A stretch of DNA of 64,000 nt from Taudactylus pleione (lineage: Eukaryota > Chordata > Amphibia > Anura > Myobatrachidae), in assembly GCA_031769625.1 (NCBI GenBank), contig JAUIMM010000017.1, positions 965,001-1,029,000 on the forward strand. The letters are read 5' to 3'. Positions within the stretch are counted from its first letter, which is position 1; each line of letters begins with the position of its first letter. The notes below the pieces were generated by a model, which searched no databases, was not told the DNA's origin, and worked only from the letters and a program-made list of their open reading frames with translations. Of the stretch, positions 32,287 through 42,682 are shown in pieces. Position numbers and translations under genes: made by a program.

Positions 32287-32884
32287 CGGCCTGATTCAGA
32301 GCCGCTCGTAAGCGGCCGCTCGTTCGCTCCGAGCGATGTTCGCACATCTGCGCATGCGTATCGGTCGTAATGCGCATGCGCCAACCAGTCATTGCGGTCG
32401 GAAATCGAGCGCTTGCAAAATAGCGAGTGCCTGCTAATTTGAGTGACAGGATGAGGCGTTTGTGGGTGGTAACAGGGGAAGGTGCTTGAAAACGGGGAGT
32501 GGTGATCCGAACGCAGGCATGCCAAACGGTCAAAACGGGCGTTTTAAGGGTGTGCATAATTAACAAAGCAGCGTCATCGACCACGTCACTTGGTTGTTTC
32601 TTAGCCTGAACTGTTCGCATGATTGCGGTACGAAAATCCTACCACAAGCACTGCGAGCAGTTCAGATGCCTGTCGATGTACTCGATTAATCAAATAAATA
32701 GCGGAGATGACATAGGATGCGAGCGGCCAGGGGGCGTCTTTACAAAATAGCGAACACATGTTTCGTTCGCTCACTCAGACATAGAGGCGTCAACAGACCG
32801 CAAAGAGCGAGTGCTCAATTTAAATAGCCGGCCCCTTTTTCTGAACGAGCGATCGCAAATAGTGTCAGGCTCTAAATTAGGCCC
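32287..32884 (-). mobile_element. GGCCTGATTCAG family B element (598 bp)
   Basis: Ends CGGCCTGATTCAGAGCC and GGCTCTAAATTAGGCCC inside an exact TCT duplication (32284-32286, 32885-32887). Same length as, and opposite orientation to, the copy at 50215. Carries a short ORF shared with that copy. Confidence 0.88.
32380..32620 (-). other. Small ORF shared by both family B copies
   Basis: The minus-strand frame from ATG at 32620 shares about 79 codons with 50479-50718, including DVVDDAALLIMHTLKTPVL and TTHKRLILSLKLAG, with roughly eleven mostly conservative differences. I do not recognise a domain. Here the frame runs on past the element end (to 32243), which suggests the tail is not coding. It could be a relic of a parental transposase or simply an open stretch. 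Confidence 0.3.
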
Positions 32885-32967
32885 TCTGTACCTGGATGGA
32901 ATCCTGGATTGTGCAGGAACTATGTGCCCTTTGCCCTAGGCTGGGAGCTGGCTGCACAATGCACACA

Positions 32968-33520
32968 GGGCCTGATTCAGACCCACTCGCGAGCGCTATG
33001 CGCTCGCAAGCGGGTCCATGGTGGCCCAGTGCGCATGCGCCCGATGGAGCCAGCTCCGTCATGCGCATTTGTGCGAGACCCGGATAGCGATGGGCAAACC
33101 GTCGCTCCGGGTCTCGTACCAAAGGGGGCGTGCTGTCGATGTTGAGTGACAGCACGCCCCCTTTGGTGGGCGGGCCGGGGGCATGGCAGCCCAGATGGTA
33201 GCGTTCCCATGGGAACGCCTCCCATCTGGGGCCGGCCCCAATGACATCACAAGTGATGCCAATGGGAGTGCTTTCGGCTCTGTTTCAGCTGAAAGCACTC
33301 TTGGGCTTGCGGCAATGAGACCCTACCACAAGGGTCTCGTCGCAAGCCCGATGGTCGCGATGGTCTTGACCATCGTGACCATCATCATGGCCACTCGCTA
33401 TAGCTGTGGGTGGTCACCCACAGCTATGCGAGCGGCCAGGAGGCCGTTCTGCAAAACCAGAGGGCCGGCCCTGATTCAGAGCGAGCGCTCTGTCAAAGCG
33501 TCCGGCTCTGAATCAGGCCC
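32968..33520 (+). mobile_element. Hairpin-chain MITE, reference copy (553 bp)
   Basis: GGGCCTGATTCAGACCC ... CTGAATCAGGCCC, flanked by ACA (32965-32967, 33521-33523). Eleven consecutive hairpins: about 32981-33015, 33031-33068, 33074-33116, 33118-33167, 33191-33229, 33237-33265, 33266-33300, 33303-33349, 33350-33383, 33389-33437, 33470-33518. Stems are mostly 10-22 bp with short loops. No coding capacity. Confidence 0.95.
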
Positions 33521-33726
33521 ACAGTAGTTAAGCCCCCACCTCCATTCACAGCACAGACTCATCAGTCACACAGCAGACTCGGAGGGCCTGTACAGAGATA
33601 AGTGGAGGGCACACAGACACAGCGTCTTCTTCAGTGCAGGAGGAGAGAGATCATGATCAAGGATGACTGTGGTACTAGGGGGCCATCGCTCCAATCGCTC
33701 CCCCTGGATCCGCCACTGGGCCAGCT

Positions 33727-34083
33727 TTAGTGTACCATATTTTTCCTATACATTGTGGGTCTGAACAGGAGTTGGGAGCAAAACAAACAAAGGTGTAACA
33801 TAACATTGCATCTTGGCATAACCATGCTGCACTGCAGGCGGGGCAGATTTAAAATGTGTAGAGTGATTCAGACTTGGGAAGTATGTTTCCTAGCTCACAT
33901 CTAAATTGCTATGTAAAAATAGCTGTCCAGCATTTGTAGGCTACATGCAAAAGCAGTCAGTAATTAATCTGCATGCAAAAACAATAATTAAAAACAATAA
34001 ATATAAAATGGATTTGCTAACCTTGCAGTGCAACATGGTTTGTTCAGGTGCAAAGTTACTAATTTTTTATGCTTTGCTCCCAA
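33727..34083. other. Unassigned sequence
   Basis: Nothing recognised. Confidence 0.4.
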
Positions 34084-34091
34084 CTCTTAAA

Positions 34092-34283
34092 CATACTTTA
34101 TAAATCTCCTCTCCTGGAGAAGCACGGAGAGGAGATGCAGCTGGGCACGTCGGGGTCCCTCGATTCCCGGCAATTATCTCTCCATCCTACCCAATTCACT
34201 AGTGAGTGTGATGCGGGAGATTTGGACACTTTCCCTGAAAATTCAGGAGCCTCCCGCAACTTCCAGGAGTGTATGTAAGTATG
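34092..34283. mobile_element. CATACTTGCCTAC-type hAT MITE, short copy
   Basis: Starts CATACTTTATAAATCTC and ends CAGGAGTGTATGTAAGTATG inside an exact 8-bp duplication CTCTTAAA (34084-34091, 34284-34291). Confidence 0.88.
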
Positions 34284-34333
34284 CTCTTAAAGAGCCCCCC
34301 AAATAATGCATTATAAAGTACAGTAGATATTTA

Positions 34334-34446
34334 GTGCCTGAAATAGAGGAGCACACTAATGCAGCCATGGCTGCGTTTTTTTTGCAGAGTTGCAGCGGTG
34401 ATAATATTCAAATGATAGTTTCAGCCTCCCCATTATGCACTAGCAT
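34334..34446 (+). mobile_element. GGGCCTGATTgAAAG MITE, left part
   Basis: Sequence from GCCTGAAATAGAGGAGCAC to CCCCATTATGCACTAGCAT aligns with 63120-63225. It resumes at 39642 after hAT-3 and the 38524 element, with TGTGCCGGTATGTGCAAGCC. Confidence 0.65.
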
Positions 34447-34989
34447 TAGAGATGTGCGCCGATCCCCGTGTTTTGGTTTTGGATCTGTATCTCCTCTGGT
34501 TTTGGATCTGGATTGGTTTTGTCAAAACCGCCCTTCCGTGTTTTGTTTTTATGTTTTTGGATCTGTATTTTTTCTAAAAAAGTCATAAAAACTGCTAAAA
34601 TCACATAGTTTGGGCCTTTTTGTTCCTACAGTATTATTAACCTCAATAATATTTATTTCCACTCGTTTCCAATCATTTTGACCACCTCACATCTCACAAT
34701 ATTGTTTTCATCCAGTTTAGGCCCAGAATTTGCACGAAGCTAGCTGGCTGACTAAGCGAAGCGGCAGCAGTGGGCGGCACAAACATGTGGCAGTTCAACT
34801 TCCAACATGGTGCATCAGGAAACAAATGTTTTTATTATTCAAGAGGCCTGAGGGAGTTGGAGTATGTATGTAGTTGCAGGCAGGGGCAGGAAGGGTTGAT
34901 TGGTAGTCAATTTTATTTACATTTTTTGATTCCAAAGTAAATTTATGAGGGAGAAAGGGAGGGGAGGCATTTACAAAAAAATATTTTAC

Positions 34990-36460
34990 TCATTCATATC
35001 AGTCCTTGCCCCAGAAGAATCCTTGAGCACCATGCCTGCTGCTGGGAGTGGATTTTCATCCCAGAAGGGGGCCAGGAAGACTTCTAGTAGTGCTTTCCAA
35101 AACAATTGACTGTTAAATAATCCTTTGCAAAGATTTCACTTGAAAAGCATTTCCCAACCTGTACAGGGACATTAAAAAAAACATAGTTAATGGCCTCCAA
35201 ACTGTCGTTGTACCCACTGTCAACCAGCACTGATATGTGGTCAAGCAGAACAGTGCAAATTAAAGATTTCAGATTCAAGGCCTTACGTTGTGTCTTTCTT
35301 GAGAATCCTGCGCCTGCTTCTGCTTCTAGGAATGGATTTTAATCCCAGAAGGGGACCAGGAAGAGTGCTTTCCAAAACAAGTGACTGTTAAATAATCCTT
35401 TTCAAAGATTCCACTTGAAACTTTTTCCTAATCTGTATAGGGACATTAAAAAACACAGTTACTATGGGGTCTATTTACTAAGCAGTGTTAGGAAACAGAG
35501 TGAAAAGTGATTAGGTGCCAGCAAATCAGCTCCCATCTGTCATTTTTCAAACACAGCCTGTGAGATGACAGTTGGGAGCTGATTGGCTGGCACCTCATCA
35601 CTTTCTTATCACTTTTCACTCTGTCTCCTAACACTGCTTAGAAAATAGACCCCTTAGTGGCCTTCGAACTGCCGTTGTACCCACTGTCCACTTAACCAGA
35701 ACAGATATGTGGACAAACAGAACAGAGAAAATGCAAGATTTCAGCTTTAAGGTTTAAGTCTTACGTTGTGTCTTTCTTGAGAATCCTAGAGCACTATGCC
35801 TGCTGCTAGGAGTGGATTTTCATCCCAAAAGGGATGAAGACATTATTTCTTCTTACAAATGGACACAGATCTGAAAAGCTCAAGTGGCACGGGATGCTGC
35901 GTTGGCTTCTCCTTCAGTTTCTCCAGCAAGTGCATCTGCTAAGAAAAAACTAAACTTTCAAAACACCCACTGGTGATGCAGTTGAGTCAACACAACCAAG
36001 TTTTGACATCTGGTCGGGTCAGACTCAGAATTGCCTACAATTAATGACACCTCTACCGTGACTCCATCTGATACAGTCACCATTCAAAGAATAGTTGAGG
36101 ACTATTTAACATTTTTTAATGATAGCATCCAAATAGGCATGTCAGACAGTCCATTTGACTACTGGCAGGGAAAAAAAGGTCATTTGGAGGCCCTTGCGCA
36201 AACTGTCTTTGCTTTACTTGAGATGCCCACCCTCCATTGTGTACTCAGAAAGAGTTTTCAGCACAGCCGGGAACCTTGTCAGTGATCAGCCTGAGACTTC
36301 TTCCCCAAAATGTGGAAAAGATGATGTCCATCAAAATGAACTACAAATTCTATGAGAAAAACTATCAATTACGTGCAAAAATTACTGAGGCACCTGTAAT
36401 GGTGGATTCCAGCGGGGACAAATTAATATTGTGTGAAGAAGATGATGTATACATCACCCC
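34990..36460 (+). pseudogene. hAT-3 transposase remnants, tandemly duplicated N-part
   Basis: A segment beginning near CCTGCTGCTGGGAGTGGATT and running through TGTACAGGGACATTAAAAA and TTGTACCCACTGTCAAC to TTTCTTGAGAATCC occurs at 35010-35300, again at 35300-35785 (with a MITE in it), and starts a third time at 35785. It corresponds to hAT-1 6690-6850. The C-terminal part follows from 35870: RIVEDYL, MSDSPFDYWQGKKG near 36140-36180, LPQNVEKMMSIKMNY near 36300-36345 and an acidic tail. Frameshifts occur near 36230 and elsewhere. Confidence 0.82.
35466..35653. mobile_element. GGGGTCTATTTACTAAGC palindromic MITE in hAT-3
   Basis: 188 bp; GGGGTCTATTTACTAAGCAG ... CTGCTTAGAAAATAGACCCC, with arms pairing through AGCAAATCAGCTCCCA. 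TTA follows it and lies four bases before it. Inserted in the second duplicate of the hAT-3 coding segment; sister of 10284. Confidence 0.85.
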
Positions 36461-36930
36461 AGATTCTACCAGCACCCAAGCCTATATCGTCATCCCATCC
36501 TGTGTTGTGTATAAATTACAGCTGCGCTCCCTGTTAGCTTGGGGATTCATTGTCCACTTTAGTGGACGTGAGCTCCATTTTAGTCCATATCACCACACCC
36601 CCTACACATCTTCTGACCTGGGCTACAGGAGGAGCTGCTGCACCCTGGAATACGGTTGCATGGAGTTGCCCCAATGACTCGCTGAAATTCTGGTAGAGGG
36701 GCCATGGGTAGGGAGTAGGGACACTATAATCAGAGAACCCACTTTTAGCTGCTTTATTCCATTTTTTAAACCATATCCTCTATTTTCACCTTTTGAAAAT
36801 ATGTTTATGTGAATCTCAGATGAGGAATTTGTGATGTCATTATGTTTAATATATAATGCATGTTATTTAGCACTTTGTTGTGGTCTTGTAGTCGGGGTGT
36901 AGACTAATCATTTATTCATGATTGAGGAAA
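36461..36930. other. Unassigned insertion in hAT-3
   Basis: No homology recognised to other hAT copies in the window; includes GTCCACTTTAGTGGACGTGAGC, a small hairpin. Confidence 0.4.
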
Positions 36931-36949
36931 GAAGTGAAAAGTTGCAATT

Positions 36950-37205
36950 TTTTATTGCTAACTTTGTGTTATTAAATTGTAAAATTGTGAAGTTTCCACT
37001 TCCAGTGTCACAAGATTTATTCATGAATAAGAAAACACTGCGCTACCACTTACAGTGTGATAATTTTTTTTTACGAATACACTGCATTTTCCACTACCAG
37101 TGTGACAATATTTTTTAAGAATACACTGTGTTTTGCACTTACAGTATGACAATATTTTTTATGAATACACTGCATTTCCACTAACAGTGTCAATATTTTT
37201 TATGA
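36950..37205 (-). repeat. Minisatellite shared with hAT-1 (inverted)
   Basis: Units such as TTTATGAATACACTGC and CCACTTACAGTGTGA are the complement of the 4930-5620 repeat. Confidence 0.85.
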
Positions 37206-37360
37206 ATACACTCCTGCCCCTGGATGGACACAGCAGCCCTTGCCCTGGCTGGACACAGCAATCCCTGGATGGACACAGCAGACCCTGGATAAGCACAGAA
37301 GCCCCTGCCCTTGATGGACACAGAAACCCCTGGATGGACACAGCAACCCCTTGATTAACA
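37205..37360. repeat. CCCTGGATGGACACAGCA repeat
   Basis: About six imperfect units. Confidence 0.85.
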
Positions 37361-37369
37361 ACTCAGGCA

Positions 37370-38040
37370 GCACCCATGCGCAGCTATGTTGCTGATAAGT
37401 GTGGCTAACGCACACACACACAGAAAAAAAACACTTAATATATTTATTTTTACCACTTGGGGGGAGAACACCTCTGAACTAAGCAGCAGCCCCTTGATAA
37501 ATGACACAGGTAGCACCTCTGCGCAGCTACGTTGTTAACAAGTACGACTAACGCGCGCGCACACACACACAGGAAAAAAAAACTTATTAATTTATTTATT
37601 TTTTAAACTGGGGGGGGGGAGAGCACCCCTGAATGAGGCAGTAGCCCCTTGATAAATGACACAGGCAGCTCCCCTGCACAGCTACATTGTTGATAAGTGT
37701 GGCTAACGCGCACACACACAGTAGAAAACACTTTTATTAATTTCTTCTTCTTTTCTTTCTACTCGGGGGGGGGAGCTCACCTGAATGAGGCAGCATTTCA
37801 CTGATAAATGACAAAGGAAGCACTCCTGTGCAGATGTGTTGTTGATAAGTGCGGCTAATGTGCGCACACACACACACAGAAAAAAAACACTTTTATAAAT
37901 TTCTTCTTTTTTTTTACACTTGGGGGAGAGTACCCCTGAATGAGACAGCTGCCCCTTGATAAACAACACAGGCAGCATCCCTGCGCAGCTATGTTGCTGA
38001 TAAGTGTGGCTAACGCATACACAGAAAAAAAAACACTTTT
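37370..38040 (-). repeat. About 155-bp tandem array in hAT-3
   Basis: Five diverged units containing TTGATAAATGACACAGGCAG, GCGCAGCTAYGTTGTTGATA, GTGTGGCTAACGCGCACACA and an A-rich run. Inverted, they resemble the hAT-2 160-bp unit (ATGACACAGGCGCACGC, TTTGTTGATGCACGTGCGGC, TGCGCACACAATTCAC). Confidence 0.85.
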
Positions 38041-38044
38041 TTTT

Positions 38045-38280
38045 ATGGGCAACAGCACAGCCCAGCCAGCCCCTATGGACAGCAGCCAGCCAGCCCCTGT
38101 GGACAACAACCAGCCCTTATGGACAACAGCCAGCCTCTATGGACAACAGTCAGCCCCTATGGACAACAGCCAGCCCCTATAGACATTAAGCAGCCAGCCC
38201 CTATGACAAGTGACAACCGTAGCCAGCCCCTATACACAGCAACAGCACAGCACAGCACAGCACAGCCACTATGGAAAACA
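38045..38280 (-). repeat. CAGCCCCTATGGACAACAGC repeat
   Basis: About eight units of roughly 25 bp; complement of the GTCCATAGGGGCTGG repeat in hAT-2. Confidence 0.85.
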
Positions 38281-38523
38281 AGAGCACAGCCCCTCCCTTG
38301 CTTCCTCTTCACTCTCCACAGCCGGAATGAAAATGGCGGCGAGTGTGGGGAACCTTTTATACAATCCAAAACCATGAGAATCCGACAGCAGGTTGATGAC
38401 GTTTTGCGTCTCTTTGAGATCCGAGTCAGGTGGGAAAATCCGAGCTGGTCTTGGATCCGACTTGGATCAGCAAAATTTGGGTGAGTGGGTTCTCTGTGAA
38501 CCAAACCCGCTCATCTCTAACGG

Positions 38524-39630
38524 CAGGGCCGCAACTAGGGGGGGCTAAGGGTACACGAGCACCGGGTGCTGGATCTGAGGGGGTGATGAGACGAAAGTCT
38601 CTCCAGACAAGGAAGCAGTGCAGTGTGCGCAGGACACAGACAGAGCGGCATGACGACTGCTGCTGTGACCAGGATGATGAGCGCTCTGAGGGCTGTTGGT
38701 GGCTCTGGCTCAGCAGCACGAAGGTGATGTGCGGGATGTGAGCGGGTGATGTGGGACTTATAATGCACCGGCAGTGGCGGCGTATCTACAGTCTCTGCAG
38801 CTGCTGCGGTGGCTTGGGGGCGGCGCCGAATGAGGGCTGCGCCGGCCTCATTGAAGTGAGGAGAGTGCAGCACTATTGACTGCACTGCCGCCGGAGTGAC
38901 TGTCAGACGGAGCGTGGGATCCGGTAAATCACCGTCTGGGAGTGATACAGGGCTGGATAGCGGCTGCTCCGCTCCTGGCTGTGTGATCTATTCAGCGAGA
39001 GCTGAGCTTCCCTGAGGTGAGGACCGTGTGTGGCCTGCAGGGACAGGCAGGCGGTGCTGGGCTCAGCGAAGTCAACAGGCTGCAGTGCTGGCTGCTGGGC
39101 GCTGGCACATGAAGGGAAAGAGAGGTGGCTGGTAGAGAAAGATACGGGGTGGTAGGGATAAGACAGATGAAGGGGGAGCGAGATGGCAAGAGGGTAGAAG
39201 AGAGGAGGGAAGAAAAAACTGCTGGGCACAAGCTAGTGCCCACTACCTTGGCAGGTGAAAGGTCCTCAAACCTAATATAGTAATATTTGCTAAACAAGGT
39301 GCTTATAATATATAACATTAGGCTGGTCGGTGTTCCCTATAGTTTTGTCCTACACAATATGATTAGCGTTCACCTTTGTAAATTGCAATAAGTTGTTCCA
39401 TTCTCAATTTCTCATGCAACCAAATGCATATCATACTGCTTAAAACTATAGCTTCCTCAAACTTTTACATTTTCATGGTAGTTTTTTATATCTCTGGTCA
39501 ATATCATATCATGTTTGAGTGTGCATTAAAACTTGCTCCCTAAGACATTTTAAACATCATCACCTGAGATAGAGGGGGGCCTCCAAATTACTGTCTTGCC
39601 CGGGTGACAAAAATCCTAGTTTCGGCCCTG
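38524..39630. mobile_element. CAGGGCCGNAACTAG hAT-like element with CpG-rich cargo
   Basis: Ends CAGGGCCGCAACTAGG and CCTAGTTTCGGCCCTG are inverted repeats. CTAACGG before and CTAACGA after form the target duplication. The 1107-bp body is GC- and CpG-rich from 38560 to about 39100, then purine-rich and finally AT-rich. No transposase is present. Confidence 0.85.
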
Positions 39631-39641
39631 CTAACGAGCAT

Positions 39642-39850
39642 GTGCCGGTATGTGCAAGCCCTCAGATGCCTACTTTCTCAGCCCATGCATGGTGTAACAC
39701 CGCCGTGGTTCAGAACTCTCAACCACCACTGTCTGCACTCTGGCTAAATATTGCCTCTGTGGCTGCAACTGTGCATCTGAGAACACAGCCACTTTCTCTG
39801 ACACACACAAGGCTCTCATATCATGCCCATGCTTTTTGGAACAGTGGATT
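39642..39850 (+). mobile_element. Right part of the MITE begun at 34334
   Basis: GTGCCGGTATGTGCAAGCC to CTGACACACACAAGG aligns with 63225-63430. Confidence 0.6.
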
Positions 39851-40821
39851 AATGTCAAAGCAAGAACCACAAAAAAACTATACTGATTATTGTTCTCTTT
39901 CTTGTCATTTCAATAAAATCTCTGTTTTGGCCATCTTGAGTAGATTTTATTTTTGCTGAGTAAAAAGACTATGGTATTTTCTGGACAAGGTATAATTTGT
40001 GTAGCTACTGCATAGAAAATGACTGATATGGATGTTGTAGTGTAACCAGACCAATAAAATGCCTAAATAAACTCAGCACAGGTGTGAGAAAACCATCAGC
40101 AGTGAAGAGATTAAAGGAAAGTGAAGTGTACCATATAATCCCAAACTGTCTAGTTCCTGGCTGAGCGACACAGTCTCGGGACTATCCTGAAGGAATCAGG
40201 ACAGATGAGAGTTAAAGTTATGTTATTTTACTGACCATCATGAAGCAATGTACAAATGGTATCAATCAATATAGACAAGAGACTGTATATAAATTATATC
40301 AATCAATATAGACAGGATACTGCATATACAACTGGTATCAATCAAACAAGGAATAAAGTATGTCAATGCAGCTTGGAGACTGCACAGTGCACCCTCAAGG
40401 AGAAATAACAGGAATGTATTGTAAATCAGCAAAATGAATTATTATTCTGTTTTCCATTATATTTTGCCTATGATAGATATGTAAATACAAGAATAAACAG
40501 ATTCCTCCAGTACACTGCAAATAGGCCAGCAAAGTGATTTACATCCTACATGATAATAGCAATGCAGAGATCTCAGTTGCATACATTTGCAAATATACGG
40601 TAAGCCACCAGCCGCAGCAAGGCGTCTCTGTTCTGGGGGGCACCCCAAGATCCTCCAAAATGGCACTACAAAGATCAGCATACCCTCCAGCCACTGATCC
40701 CATACATGCCTCACAGAGGGCTCAATTTACCACAATCTGCATCTCAGATGTAGATGTAGTAAATCCGCAAGGATTCACAATGTAATATCTGAATACCATG
40801 CAAGGACGTATCAACTATCGC
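39851..40821. other. Mostly unassigned; short tandem repeat at 40255-40350
   Basis: TATCAATCAATATAGACA occurs twice and ATCAATCAA a third time at about 45-bp spacing. No gene seen. Confidence 0.5.
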
Positions 40822-40829
40822 ATGCAGGG

Positions 40830-41169
40830 CATACTTGCCTACTGTTTTTTTTTCCTCCCCGGGGAGGAGAAGCAGGTGGTTGCCAATGGGAGCGGTGCCT
40901 GATGTGTTGCGTCATTAAACCCCGTCCCCTTGTGGTAAATTTCCGCAATTAGCCCATATTTAAATAGGGTGCGGGGCCAAATGACACAATTCTTGTAAGC
41001 TCCGCCCCCTACTCGAGACCCCCGATCGCCGTGGAAATTCTCCCCATTCTGCCCACTTCACTAGGAAGTGGGCAGGAATGTGGGAGAAGTGCCTACTGTA
41101 CCGGGGGTGTGGGGGGTTACCCAAAATATCATGAGCCTCCTGCGACTTCCTGGAGAGTAGGCATGTATG
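40830..41169. mobile_element. CATACTTGCCTACTG hAT MITE
   Basis: Ends CATACTTGCCTACTG and GAGTAGGCATGTATG inside an exact 8-bp duplication ATGCAGGG (40822-40829, 41170-41177). Inside: CCCACTTCACTAGGAAGTGGG. Confidence 0.93.
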
Positions 41170-41373
41170 ATGCAGGGACAGAGCTTGCAAGCAACCTCTG
41201 TCCATATGAATCCTCTCCGAACACTTCTCAGGGTATTGTTCACAAAAATACCCTGAGAGTGGTACTGCGCATTCAACGCTGTCATCGGTTCATTCAACCC
41301 CCCACCTCCTGCAGTTTGCAAGTACTCTCTTCAGATGATCAATGACCTGGTGAGGTCCTTGTGATGCGGTCAT

Positions 41374-41950
41374 GTAATGACGTCTGTGTCCCCGATAATC
41401 TGATCTATCTAATGACGGCTGTGTCCCCGATAATCTGATCCATCTAATGACGGCTGTGTCTCCGATAATCTGATCTATCTAATGACGGCTGTGTCCCGAT
41501 AATCTGATCCATCTAATGACGGCTGTGTCCCCGATAATCTGATCCATCTAATGACGACTGTGTCCCCTATAATCTGATCCATCTAATGACGGCTGTGTCC
41601 CCGATAATCTGATCCATCTAATGACGGCTGTGTCCCCGATAATCTGATCCATCTAATGACGGCTGTGTCCCCGCTAATCTGATCTATCTAATGACGGCTG
41701 TGTCCCCGATAATCTGATCCATCTAATGACGGCTGTGTCCCCGATAATCTGATCTATCTAATGACAGCTGTGTCCCCGATAATCTGATCTATCTAATGAC
41801 GGCTGTGTCCCCGATAATCTGATCCATCTAATGACGACTGTGTCCCCGATAATCTGATCTATCTAATGACTGCTGTGTCCCTGATAATCTGATCCATCTA
41901 ACGACTGCTGTGTCTCCGATAATCTGATCTATCTAATGAAGGCTGTGTAA
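41374..41950. repeat. 35-bp minisatellite, about 16 units
   Basis: Unit ATGACGGCTGTGTCCCCGAT followed by AATCTGATCYATCTA, exact 35-bp spacing in most of the array with scattered substitutions and one 34-bp unit. Degenerates after 41940. Confidence 0.97.
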
Positions 41951-42682
41951 TCTGAGGATGCAGCACAGCATTTCAGTTTACAGATCTAATGACTGAGTCA
42001 CAGCTATCAAATGACTAGGTCACTGAACCACTCACCGGATCACCCGTCTGGGTGCTCACTGACCACAGGCTGCTCACTGAAGCCTACTCCGGGCTCTACT
42101 TTCCCTAAGCAGGCTAAGGCATGTAGGTGAGACAAGAGAAAACCCTGCTTAACACCATCTTCAGGTGGCGTTATTATGACAGGGTTTTCACACTTCTCTT
42201 TAGTACAGTTGAAGCAGATCACATTACAAGTATAGGAAATTAGATTTGCTTACTAAAAATGTGCAAATTTAAATGCTTGGAGGAGTCTTTTACTCCCATT
42301 GACCTTTGGTGCTATTTTCAATTTGAGATGGATGGATGAAATATTTATGCGGGGCCTACGTCATTTTTGTGTAGAGCACTGGAGCCTAATAATGTAAGAG
42401 GTTTAGTTCCAGAGAGCTCACAATCTAGATAGAAAACAATTTACATGGGCTTATTATCCCTGCTTTTGATAAAAAAAAAGTCCTGGTGAAAAGCCTGCAG
42501 AATCATGACAGCTTGTAATTATTATAAATAGCTAGTGTTCACCTTTTAGATCAGCAATCTGCAATTACTGTAACATTCAAGAGAAATTAGTGTAGTAATA
42601 TAATGGCCATTGGGTGTCAGCAGTATTCTTAGAAAAATAAGAGGCTTCATTATTTTCCTGTTGTTGTACAACTTTGTACTCT
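41951..42682. other. Unassigned sequence
   Basis: No gene or element recognised. Confidence 0.4.

Larger units (their letters stand above)
29938..33718. mobile_element. Large non-autonomous hAT-5 packed with MITEs
   Basis: Left end CAGGGCGGATCTAGAC and right end CCTGGATCCGCCACTG are imperfect inverted repeats inside an exact 8-bp duplication GGCCAGCT (29930-29937, 33719-33726). No transposase is present. At least four other elements lie inside (30136, 30806, 32287, 32968), which make up most of its length. Confidence 0.88.
34447..38519 (-). mobile_element. hAT-3, rearranged copy with inverted core
   Basis: Left end TAGAGATGTGCGCCG is the family's 3' end and right end GAACCAAACCCGCTCATCTCTA its 5' end, so the termini lie on the minus strand. 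The left octamer ACTAGCAT matches ACGAGCAT (39634-39641) at seven of eight positions once the 38524 element is set aside. The transposase remnants between 34990 and 36450 lie on the plus strand, opposite to the termini. 36450-36890 is unrelated and unassigned. Confidence 0.85.

Noticed and set aside
41374..41950. Regular 35-bp repeats that could be mistaken for a CRISPR array
   Set aside because: Units are directly adjacent with no unique spacers, and the context is a vertebrate-like transposon-rich genome.
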